DNA of 64,000 bases, from positions 248,001-312,000 of the forward strand of contig NZ_JANAEZ010000002.1 in assembly GCF_024813435.1 (NCBI RefSeq). The letters are read 5' to 3'. A model generated the notes under the pieces. That model had not been told where the DNA came from. It did no database searches and saw only the letters and a list, made by a program, of their open reading frames with translations. The stretch is from Cognataquiflexum gelatinilyticum. Its GTDB lineage: Bacteria > Bacteroidota > Bacteroidia > Cytophagales > Cyclobacteriaceae. Shown here piece by piece: positions 43,039 through 50,492 of this stretch (positions within the stretch are counted from its first letter, which is position 1; every line of letters starts with the position of its first letter). A program made the position numbers and the translations under genes.

Positions 43039-44577
43039 ATGAACCTAGAAATGAAAGTCCCTACCGTAGGGGAGTCAATAACCGAAGTTACCATTGGTCA
43101 GTGGTTTAAAAAAGACGGTGACCAAGTCCAAATGGACGAGGTGATCTGTGAGTTGGAATCTGACAAAGCCACTTTTGAGCTGACAGCGGAAGCTGCAGGT
43201 ACATTGAAAATCAAAGCCCAAGAAGGGGACACTTTAGAAATCGGGGCAGTTATTTGTGTGATTGATACAGAATCAAATTCAGAAAGCAAAGAAGAAAAAA
43301 CAGCAGTTATGGAAACAGCAAAATCAAGCCAAGGAGGCAAAACAGGTGAAATCAAAGACATGATTGTACCTACAGTAGGAGAATCAATCACTGAAGTGAC
43401 TTTGGCTTCTTGGTTAAAAGCAGACGGTGATTATGTGACTTTGGATGAAATCATCGCTGAAGTTGATTCCGATAAGGCTACTTTTGAATTGCCTGCTGAA
43501 GCCAATGGAATTCTTCGGCACGTTGCCAAAGAAGGAGACATTTTGGAAATTGGCGGCTTGATCTGCAAGATAGAAGTTGTCGAAGGCGGCGCTCCGGCAT
43601 CAGCTGCCTCTGCCCCGGCAGAAGCAGAACAGGCTAAAGCAACTCCTTCAGGTAACGAAACCTATGCTACCGGCCATGCTTCTCCAGCTGCCGCCAAGAT
43701 AATCGCCGAAAAAGGAATCAGTTCCGATGATGTCAAAGGAACAGGCAAGGATGGACGCATCACCAAGGAGGATGCCATCAGCGCTGAAGGCAAACCAAAA
43801 GAAGCTCCAAAAGCTGCTGAGGCAAAACCTTCAGCTCCGAAAGTAGAAGCACCTTCAGCTCCAAAAGTTGCAGGATTCAGGGAAAGCAGGAGAGAAAAAA
43901 TGACTTCTTTGAGAAGAACTGTATCCAGAAGATTGGTAGCAGTGAAGAATGAAACTGCAATGTTGACCACTTTTAACGAAGTCAACATGGGACCCATCAT
44001 GGATATCCGTAAGAAATACAAAGACCAGTTCAAAGAAAAGCATGGTGTCAACCTTGGCTTTATGTCTTTCTTTACCAAAGCTGTTTGTGTGGCACTTCAG
44101 GAATGGCCAGCTGTCAATGCCATGATCGATGGCAACGAAATCATCTACAATGATTTCTGCGACATCTCCATCGCAGTTTCTGCTCCAAAAGGATTGGTGG
44201 TACCGGTGATAAGAAATGCTGAAGCTATGAGCTTTGATCAGATTGAAAAAGAAGTAGTAAGATTGGCAGGCAAGGCTAGAGACAACAAATTGTCGATAGA
44301 AGAGATGACCGGAGGTACTTTTACCATCACTAATGGCGGTGTTTTTGGTTCCATGATGTCTACCCCGATCATCAATGCACCTCAGTCTGCAATCCTTGGA
44401 ATGCACAATATCGTGGAAAGACCAATGGCTGTAAACGGTGAAGTCAAAATCTTGCCAATGATGTATCTTGCCCTTTCTTATGATCACAGAATCATCGATG
44501 GTAGAGAGTCAGTCAGTTTCTTGGTGCGTGTCAAACAATTGCTCGAAGATCCGACAAGACTGCTTTTTGGAGTTTGA
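43039..44577 (+). CDS. sucB: dihydrolipoyllysine succinyltransferase (2-oxoglutarate dehydrogenase E2)
   Basis: A 512-residue E2 with two lipoyl domains: residues 1-77 with lipoyl-lysine Lys43 (ELESDKATFE) and about 110-180 with Lys146 (EVDSDKATFE). A peripheral E1/E3-binding domain follows (ASPAAAKIIAEKGISSDDVKGTGKDGRITKEDA), then an Ala/Pro/Lys-rich linker and the catalytic acyltransferase domain with His483 in SYDHRIIDGRES. E. coli SucB has one lipoyl domain, so the duplication is notable. The two copies share VPTVGESITEVT, showing an internal duplication. The gene is 53 bp downstream of sucA and belongs to the same complex. Confidence 0.96.
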   Translation: MNLEMKVPTVGESITEVTIGQWFKKDGDQVQMDEVICELESDKATFELTAEAAGTLKIKAQEGDTLEIGAVICVIDTESNSESKEEKTAVMETAKSSQGGKTGEIKDMIVPTVGESITEVTLASWLKADGDYVTLDEIIAEVDSDKATFELPAEANGILRHVAKEGDILEIGGLICKIEVVEGGAPASAASAPAEAEQAKATPSGNETYATGHASPAAAKIIAEKGISSDDVKGTGKDGRITKEDAISAEGKPKEAPKAAEAKPSAPKVEAPSAPKVAGFRESRREKMTSLRRTVSRRLVAVKNETAMLTTFNEVNMGPIMDIRKKYKDQFKEKHGVNLGFMSFFTKAVCVALQEWPAVNAMIDGNEIIYNDFCDISIAVSAPKGLVVPVIRNAEAMSFDQIEKEVVRLAGKARDNKLSIEEMTGGTFTITNGGVFGSMMSTPIINAPQSAILGMHNIVERPMAVNGEVKILPMMYLALSYDHRIIDGRESVSFLVRVKQLLEDPTRLLFGV

Positions 44578-44726
44578 TAAAGTTGGAAGTAGGAAGTAGG
44601 AAGTAAAAGGTAATTGGTTTAACCGTTAATTCCTTCTTTACTTTCGTCTTTTTACTACAGAATATATAAAATTTGGTGTAAACAAGTCTCACATCTTGTG
44701 TCTCACATCTAAAATCTATTTTAAAA
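44578..44726. repeat. phrase-like repeats in the sucB-lpdA gap
   Basis: Positions 44582-44605 repeat GGAAGTA three times (GGAAGTAGGAAGTAGGAAGTA), the reverse complement of the TACTTCC phrases in other gaps. Positions 44682-44718 carry AAGTCTCACATCTTGTGTCTCACATCT, the reverse complement of the GATTTGAGAC family. No terminator or promoter is obvious. Confidence 0.55.
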
Positions 44727-46124
44727 ATGTACGACGTCATAGTAATCGGTTCAGGCCCGGGAGGATATGTAGCAGCTATCAGGGCAGCACAATTGGGTAT
44801 GAAAACCACCATCATTGAGAAATACCCCACGCTCGGAGGAACATGCCTCAATGTAGGCTGTATTCCTTCCAAAGCACTTTTGGACTCTTCCGAGCATTAC
44901 CACAATGCCGCCCATACTTTTAAAACCCACGGCATCAACCTTGACAACTTGGGGGTTAACCTGGAACAGATGATTGCCCGCAAAGCCGAGGTGGTCAAGC
45001 AAAATGTGGATGGCATCCAGTTTTTGATGAATAAAAACAAAATTGATGTACACCACGGTTTGGGTTCATTTGTAGATGCCACAACCGTCAAGGTGACGAA
45101 AGACGATGGTTCATCTGAAGAGATCAAAGGAAAAAACATCATCATAGCCACCGGATCTAAGCCCGCTACTTTGCCATTTATCAAAATCGACAAGGACAGG
45201 GTCATCACCTCTACCGAAGCTTTGAAGCTTAAAGAAATTCCCAAGCACATGATCGTCATTGGCGGCGGAGTGATTGGTATGGAATTGGGTTCTGTCTATG
45301 GCAGACTCGGAGCAAAAGTATCGGTGGTAGAATACCTCGATGCCATCATTCCTTCCATGGACCGTACTATGGGCAAGGAACTTCAGAAGTCACTGAAAAA
45401 ATTGAATTTTGACTTTTATCTGAAGCACAAGGTAACTGCTGTAGAAAACACCGGTAAAGAAGTAATCGTCAAAGCAGAAAACAGCAAAGGAGAAACCATC
45501 GAAATCGTAGGAGATTATGTCTTGGTTTCCATTGGAAGAAAAGCCTATACTGAAGGACTGAATGCCGAGGCGGCAGGAGTGAAGATCACCGAAAGGGGAT
45601 TGGTCGAGGTGGATGCACATCTGAGAACAAATGTGCCAAATATCTACGCCATCGGAGACGTGGTCAAAGGCGCGATGTTGGCACACAAGGCAGAGGAGGA
45701 AGGCGTCTTTGTAGCAGAAACTATCGCCGGACAAAAGCCACATATCAATTACCTTTTGATTCCTGGGGTAGTTTACACTTGGCCGGAAGTGGCTTCCGTA
45801 GGATATACCGAGGAGCAACTCAAAGAACAGGGAGTCAAATACAAAACCGGGAAATTCCCTTTTATGGCCTCAGGCCGTGCACGGGCTTCCATGGATACGG
45901 ATGGCGTAGTCAAAGTTTTGGCTGATGCCAATACAGATGAGATCCTTGGTGTACACATGATCGGACCAAGGACTGCCGACATGATAGCCGAGGCGGTCGT
46001 TGCGATGGAATTCCGGGCATCGGCTGAGGACATTGCAAGAATGTCCCATGCGCACCCCACTTATACAGAAGCTTTCAAAGAAGCCTGCCTGGCCGCAACG
46101 GACAACAGGGCTTTGCATATATAG
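44727..46124 (+). CDS. lpdA: dihydrolipoyl dehydrogenase (E3)
   Basis: A 465-residue flavoprotein disulfide reductase. The FAD-binding GSGPGGYVAAIRAAQLG is at residues 8-24, the redox-active disulfide is Cys40-Cys45 in GGTCLNVGCIPSK, the NAD-binding GGGVIGMELGSVYGRLG follows, and the C-terminal catalytic HAHPTYTEAF supplies the His-Glu pair. It re-oxidises the dihydrolipoyl groups of E2 and makes NADH. It is the third gene of the sucA-sucB-lpdA set, 149 bp after sucB, so the complex is fully encoded here. It may also serve pyruvate dehydrogenase or the glycine cleavage system. Confidence 0.97.
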   Translation: MYDVIVIGSGPGGYVAAIRAAQLGMKTTIIEKYPTLGGTCLNVGCIPSKALLDSSEHYHNAAHTFKTHGINLDNLGVNLEQMIARKAEVVKQNVDGIQFLMNKNKIDVHHGLGSFVDATTVKVTKDDGSSEEIKGKNIIIATGSKPATLPFIKIDKDRVITSTEALKLKEIPKHMIVIGGGVIGMELGSVYGRLGAKVSVVEYLDAIIPSMDRTMGKELQKSLKKLNFDFYLKHKVTAVENTGKEVIVKAENSKGETIEIVGDYVLVSIGRKAYTEGLNAEAAGVKITERGLVEVDAHLRTNVPNIYAIGDVVKGAMLAHKAEEEGVFVAETIAGQKPHINYLLIPGVVYTWPEVASVGYTEEQLKEQGVKYKTGKFPFMASGRARASMDTDGVVKVLADANTDEILGVHMIGPRTADMIAEAVVAMEFRASAEDIARMSHAHPTYTEAFKEACLAATDNRALHI

Positions 46125-46130
46125 AACCTA

Positions 46131-46166
46131 AACCTTTGAGGTCTTTTTTTGACCTCGAAGGTTTTT
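46131..46166 (+). terminator. Rho-independent terminator after lpdA
   Basis: A stem of 6+6 bp around one mismatch (AACCTTTGAGGTC 46131-46143 with GACCTCGAAGGTT 46151-46163), with a loop of seven T and a T-run to 46166. It begins 7 bp after the stop codon. Confidence 0.85.
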
Positions 46167-46206
46167 AAAAAATAAAAAACCTTCAATTTTAAATGGAGGG
46201 CATCTT

Positions 46207-46240
46207 AACCTGTCAGCATTCAATTCTGACAGGTTTTTTT
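46207..46240 (+). terminator. second, tandem Rho-independent terminator
   Basis: A perfect 10-bp stem (AACCTGTCAG 46207-46216 with CTGACAGGTT 46226-46235), 9-nt loop, T-run to 46240. It acts as a back-up 40 bp after the first terminator; no separate gene between the two is visible. Confidence 0.8.
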
Positions 46241-46550
46241 GGAATCTATTTAAAGTATTTTTTTTATGTGTATCCGTATGTATGCAAGTCGCCAAACAAA
46301 TAGTCGTTGGAGAACGATTTGGTGGTACTATGGACAGTGGACTGTTGTCCGTGGACGAGTATCCGTATTCGATAAAGCCTCTTAAAACCGAACGTGCAAT
46401 ATTGCGGATACTCATATTTTTTTTCTATTCACCATATCCTCATTTACATCACCTGCTGGGAAATATCAATCAATATCCAATATCCATGAATATCCATTTT
46501 TAAGGTTCATTCAAGGATAAAAGATTGAAAATCCAATTATCTTCGAATCC
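46241..46550. other. intergenic region before the deformylase-like gene
   Basis: Non-coding. It contains a patterned stretch around 46331-46357 (TGGACAGTGGACTGTTGTCCGTGGAC), related in style to the CAGT phrases at 25203-25241, and a run of AATATCCA units at 46466-46500. No promoter match is convincing. Confidence 0.5.
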
Positions 46551-47036
46551 ATGATAACAGTTGATAATATCCTCAAACTCGGTGATCCCCGCCTCTATGA
46601 AAATTGTGCGCCACTGACCCATGACGAACTTCCTTTGGTAGAAAATTGGGTGAAAGACCTGCACGAAGCCATGCAAGATATCCGGAGGAAATATGGGTTT
46701 GGGAGAGGGATTGCTGCACCGCAATTGGGAATTATGAAACGGCTTTTTTACCTCAATCTTGACAAACCCTACATCATCATCAATCCCGAAATCACCTATC
46801 CAAGCAAGGACATGTTTGAGCTTTGGGATGACTGCATGAGTTTTCCCAATCTGCTCGTCAAAGTCAAAAGACACCAATCCTTGACCTTGGAATACTTGGA
46901 TGAAAATTGGGAAAAGCAATCTTGGACCGTAGAAGGTGCCATCTCAGAACTTATCCAACATGAATACGATCACCTAAACGGCGTACTCTGTACCATGCGG
47001 GCCATTGATGATAAGTCGTTTAAGTGGAAGGAGTGA
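46551..47036 (+). CDS. divergent peptide deformylase family protein
   Basis: A 161-residue PDF-fold protein. The zinc/catalytic set is complete in order: motif 1 Gln58 in GRGIAAPQLG (canonical GxGLAAPQ), motif 2 Cys95 in DDCMS (canonical EGCLS), and motif 3 HEYDH at residues 137-141 with the catalytic Glu138. Motif 2 is non-canonical, and the region between motifs is short and basic. Housekeeping Def proteins in this phylum are closer to consensus, so this is probably a second paralogue with relaxed or different substrate preference. It is a single gene between the lpdA terminators and carB. Confidence 0.85.
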   Translation: MITVDNILKLGDPRLYENCAPLTHDELPLVENWVKDLHEAMQDIRRKYGFGRGIAAPQLGIMKRLFYLNLDKPYIIINPEITYPSKDMFELWDDCMSFPNLLVKVKRHQSLTLEYLDENWEKQSWTVEGAISELIQHEYDHLNGVLCTMRAIDDKSFKWKE

Positions 47037-47263
47037 AGTTTTTCAGGTTTTGGCTCTTTGACCAACAGCCCGGAAGTGGGCTGAAATATTATGCGATAGC
47101 CATCGGGATGCAATTGGAATTAAATCGCCTATCCCAATCAATAGGGAAATCCTCTCCTCCAACAAAAGATAGTTCCAAATATTCCGATTTACAAATCGTC
47201 TCCATTCACATAATCTTTCTGCCCTTTTTTTGGATATGGTCGGGCTACTTTAAATTATTTCCC

Positions 47264-47271
47264 TAATTTTG
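47264..47271 (+). promoter_or_regulatory. candidate -7 box for carB
   Basis: TAATTTTG matches TAnnTTTG and lies 47 bp before the carB ATG. No TTTG occurs at the -33 spacing. Confidence 0.3.
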
Positions 47272-47318
47272 GACCAATTTAGCCGTAAGTAATTAAACCT
47301 CTTAAAACCTCTTTTGGA

Positions 47319-50138
47319 ATGCCTAAGGAAACAAGCATCAAGCACACACTCATCATCGGTTCAGGCCCCATTGTCATCGGTCAGGCTTGCGAATTTGATT
47401 ATGCCGGTTCGCAGGCTTCAAGGTCACTCAGGGAGGAAGGCATCAAAGTCACTTTGATCAATTCCAATCCTGCGACGATCATGACGGATCCGGTGACTGC
47501 CGACAATGTGTATTTGTTGCCTCTCGACAAAAAATCCATCATCAAAATCCTGCAAGAGCATCCGGATATTGATTCTGTTTTGCCGACTATGGGTGGACAG
47601 ACAGCGTTGAACCTTGCCATTGATTGCGACAAGTCAGGCATTTGGAAAAAATACGGTGTCAGGATGATCGGCGTGGATATCGATGCGATCGATACAGCCG
47701 AGAACAGAGAAAAATTCAAAGCACTGATGGAAAAAATCGGTGTAGGTGTCTGCAAAGGAGATACCGCTACTTCTTTTCTTCAGGGAAAAGAAATCGCACA
47801 GGAGATTGGATTTCCTTTGATTATCAGGGCTTCTTATACACTCGGAGGTGCTGGCGGTGCATTTGTTGAAAAAGAAGAAGATTTTGAAAAAGCCCTTGTC
47901 GCCGGACTTCAGGCTTCACCTGTTCATGAGGTGCTCATCGAGCAAAGTATCATGGGCTGGAAGGAGTATGAACTTGAAGTCATGAGGGACAATATCGGCA
48001 ACATGATTGTCATCTGTTCCATCGAAAACTTCGATCCCATGGGCGTACATACCGGTGATTCCATCACTGTGGCGCCTGCTATGACTTTGCCGGATACGGT
48101 TTACCAAAGGATGAGGAATTACGCCATCACGATGATGAACAGCATCGGGAATTTTGCCGGAGGCTGTAATGTACAGTTCTCTGTCAGTCCTGACAATACC
48201 CAGATCATCGGGATCGAAATCAACCCAAGGGTTTCCCGATCGTCTGCATTAGCCTCCAAAGCCACCGGATATCCAATTGCCAAAGTAGCAGCAAAATTAG
48301 CAGTTGGGTATAACCTCGATGAGCTGACCAATTCCATTACTGGAAATACCTCTGCGTTTTTTGAGCCTGCGATTGACTATGTGATTGTCAAAATCCCAAG
48401 ATGGAACTTTGACAAATTCAAAGGTTCGGACAGGAGATTGGGACTGTCTATGAAAGCCGTCGGAGAAGTGATGGGCATAGGGCGCAATTTTCAGGAGGCT
48501 TTGCAAAAAGCCTGTCAATCACTCGAAATCAAGAGAAACGGCTTGGGAGCAGATGGTAAAGAACTCCGTGACCAACAGAAGATTTTATATAGCCTTGCCA
48601 ACCCAAGTTGGGACAGGCTTTTCCATATTTACGATGCCTTCAAATTGGGCATTTCATTCAGAACCATCCATGACCTGACCAAAATAGACAAGTGGTTCTT
48701 AAGGCAGATTGAGGAATTGATCCATATCGAAGACCAGATAGAGAAATTCAATATCAATACCATCCCAAGGGAATTGATGGATACAGCTAAGAAAAAAGGT
48801 TATGCTGACCGTCAATTGGCTCATCTATTGGGTTGTTTGGAAAGTGAAGTCTTTACCAAACGCTACGATGAAATGGGCATCAAGCGGGTTTACAAACTAG
48901 TAGATACCTGCGCCGCTGAATTTGATGCACAGACACCTTACTACTATTCTACCTTCGGGGAGGAAAATGAATCTCCGGTTTCCAACAAAAAGAAAGTGGT
49001 TGTTTTAGGTTCAGGCCCCAATAGGGTAGGACAGGGGATTGAGTTTGATTACTCCTGTGTCCATGGTGTGTTGGCAGCCAAGGAATGCGGCTACGAAACC
49101 ATCATGATCAACTGTAACCCCGAAACTGTTTCCACGGATTTTGATATCTCTGACAAGCTGTATTTTGAGCCGGTCTTTTGGGAACATATCTATGAAATCA
49201 TCCTGCACGAAAAGCCCTTGGGTGTGATCGTACAGTTGGGTGGGCAGACTGCTTTGAAGCTTGCAGAGAAGTTGGATAAATACGGAATCAAGATCATCGG
49301 TACAAGCTTCGAAGCATTGGATTTGGCAGAAGACAGGGGAAGATTTTCCACCTTGCTGAAGGAAAATGAGGTTCACTATCCTGAATTCGGAACTATCCAC
49401 AATACTGACGAAGCCTTGGAATTGTGTAAGACCATCGGGTTCCCGCTTTTGGTGAGACCTTCCTATGTATTGGGAGGTCAGGGAATGAAGATTGTCATCA
49501 ATGAAAAAGAACTCGAAGAGCATGTTGTAAAAGTGCTTAGAGATATTCCAAATAATGAAATCCTTTTGGACCATTTCTTGGAAAATGCGATTGAAGCAGA
49601 AGCAGATGCCATTTGTGACGGGGAGAATGTATATATCATTGGTATCATGCAACATATAGAGCCTGCAGGAATCCACTCTGGAGATTCTTATTCGGTACTG
49701 CCTCCATACAATCTTGGAGATTTTGTCATGCGACAGATTGAAACCTATACCAAAAAAATTGCCTTGGCACTCCGCACAGTCGGTTTGATCAATATCCAAT
49801 TTGCGATCAAAAACGACAAAGTCTATGTCATCGAAGCCAATCCAAGGGCCTCAAGAACAGTTCCTTTTATCTGTAAGGCATATCAGGAACCTTATGTCAA
49901 TTATGCCGTAAAGGTGATGTTGGGCGAGAAAAAAGTGACTGACTTTGAATTCAATCCGGTCAAAAAGGGTTATGCTATCAAAGAACCGATTTTCTCTTTC
50001 CACAAATTCCCCAATGTCAACAAAGAATTGGGTCCTGAAATGAAGTCAACGGGTGAAGCGATTTACTTTATTGACGATTTGATGGATGATTATTTCTTGA
50101 AGATTTATTCTGAGAGAAACCTTTACCTAAGTAGATAA
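47319..50138 (+). CDS. carB: carbamoyl-phosphate synthase large chain lacking the MGS allosteric domain
   Basis: A 939-residue CarB. Both ATP-grasp halves are complete: the N-terminal carboxy-phosphate half (GSGPIVIGQACEFDYAG; LGGAGGAFVEKEEDF; EINPRVSRSSALASKATGYPIA) and the C-terminal carbamoyl-phosphate half (GSGPNRVGQGIEFDYSCVH; SYVLGGQGMKIV; EANPRASRTVPF). The protein ends at YFLKIYSERNLYLSR, shortly after LGPEMKSTGEA, where E. coli CarB (1073 residues) continues into the MGS-fold domain that binds UMP, IMP and ornithine. The stop is clean, with no remnant downstream, so this is a shorter native form. carA is not adjacent. It makes carbamoyl phosphate for pyrimidines and arginine. Confidence 0.95.
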   Translation: MPKETSIKHTLIIGSGPIVIGQACEFDYAGSQASRSLREEGIKVTLINSNPATIMTDPVTADNVYLLPLDKKSIIKILQEHPDIDSVLPTMGGQTALNLAIDCDKSGIWKKYGVRMIGVDIDAIDTAENREKFKALMEKIGVGVCKGDTATSFLQGKEIAQEIGFPLIIRASYTLGGAGGAFVEKEEDFEKALVAGLQASPVHEVLIEQSIMGWKEYELEVMRDNIGNMIVICSIENFDPMGVHTGDSITVAPAMTLPDTVYQRMRNYAITMMNSIGNFAGGCNVQFSVSPDNTQIIGIEINPRVSRSSALASKATGYPIAKVAAKLAVGYNLDELTNSITGNTSAFFEPAIDYVIVKIPRWNFDKFKGSDRRLGLSMKAVGEVMGIGRNFQEALQKACQSLEIKRNGLGADGKELRDQQKILYSLANPSWDRLFHIYDAFKLGISFRTIHDLTKIDKWFLRQIEELIHIEDQIEKFNINTIPRELMDTAKKKGYADRQLAHLLGCLESEVFTKRYDEMGIKRVYKLVDTCAAEFDAQTPYYYSTFGEENESPVSNKKKVVVLGSGPNRVGQGIEFDYSCVHGVLAAKECGYETIMINCNPETVSTDFDISDKLYFEPVFWEHIYEIILHEKPLGVIVQLGGQTALKLAEKLDKYGIKIIGTSFEALDLAEDRGRFSTLLKENEVHYPEFGTIHNTDEALELCKTIGFPLLVRPSYVLGGQGMKIVINEKELEEHVVKVLRDIPNNEILLDHFLENAIEAEADAICDGENVYIIGIMQHIEPAGIHSGDSYSVLPPYNLGDFVMRQIETYTKKIALALRTVGLINIQFAIKNDKVYVIEANPRASRTVPFICKAYQEPYVNYAVKVMLGEKKVTDFEFNPVKKGYAIKEPIFSFHKFPNVNKELGPEMKSTGEAIYFIDDLMDDYFLKIYSERNLYLSR

Positions 50139-50210
50139 AGAGCCAAGAACCGAGAAGCGAGAACCGGGATTTGTCTCGATTCTCGCTTCTAAAATCTAAA
50201 AGTCTAAAAA
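50139..50210. repeat. patterned spacer with an 11-bp inverted repeat
   Basis: AGAAGCGAGAA (50153-50163) and TTCTCGCTTCT (50180-50190) are perfect inverted arms around 16 nt. The flanks repeat the AGAACCGAGAAGCGAG style of phrase also seen at 16870-16890. No T-run follows, so it is not a standard terminator. Confidence 0.55.
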
Positions 50211-50468
50211 ATGGGATTTATTTTCAAATTTCTTCTTATAGCGATTGCCCTTTCCTGGATCTTCTCCAAGTTGCTACAGTTCTTTGTAAAAAGTAAACTC
50301 AAGCAGTTTGTAGACCATGCCAATGACCTAAAGCGGGAGGATGATAGGAGGAGAAAACCGCCAGGAGCAAATGTAAATGTGGACCATATTCCAAAGGAAT
50401 ACGAACAAAAAAGGTCAAAGGAAATCAAAGGCGGTGATTATATCGATTATGAGGAAGTGAAGGAATAA
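50211..50468 (+). CDS. DUF4834 family small membrane protein
   Basis: An 85-residue protein of the DUF4834 type found in Bacteroidota. One N-terminal membrane helix (GFIFKFLLIAIALSWIFSKLLQFFV) is followed by a charged tail (KREDDRRRKPPGANVNVDHIPKEYEQKRSKEIKGGDYIDYEEV). The GDYIDYEEV-like C-terminus is the conserved family ending. Function is unknown. It follows carB by 72 bp and its stop codon lies inside the loop of its terminator hairpin. Confidence 0.85.
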   Translation: MGFIFKFLLIAIALSWIFSKLLQFFVKSKLKQFVDHANDLKREDDRRRKPPGANVNVDHIPKEYEQKRSKEIKGGDYIDYEEVKE

Positions 50469-50484
50469 TCCTTCACTTTTTTTT
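50455..50484 (+). terminator. terminator overlapping the DUF4834 stop codon
   Basis: A perfect 10-bp stem AAGTGAAGGA/TCCTTCACTT (50455-50464, 50469-50478), loop ATAA containing part of the stop codon, and a T-run to 50484. It also separates this gene from the convergent histidine kinase gene. Confidence 0.88.
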
Positions 50485-50492
50485 ATAATCCT

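Noticed and set aside
43855..44487. 210-residue leftward ORF inside sucB
   Set aside because: Antisense shadow of the conserved E2 catalytic domain.
47024..47266. 80-residue rightward ORF after the deformylase-like gene
   Set aside because: It overlaps the deformylase end, has no family similarity and an irregular composition, and lies in a normal intergenic gap.
49011..49799. 262-residue leftward ORF inside carB
   Set aside because: Antisense shadow of a strongly conserved gene, with no homologous features.
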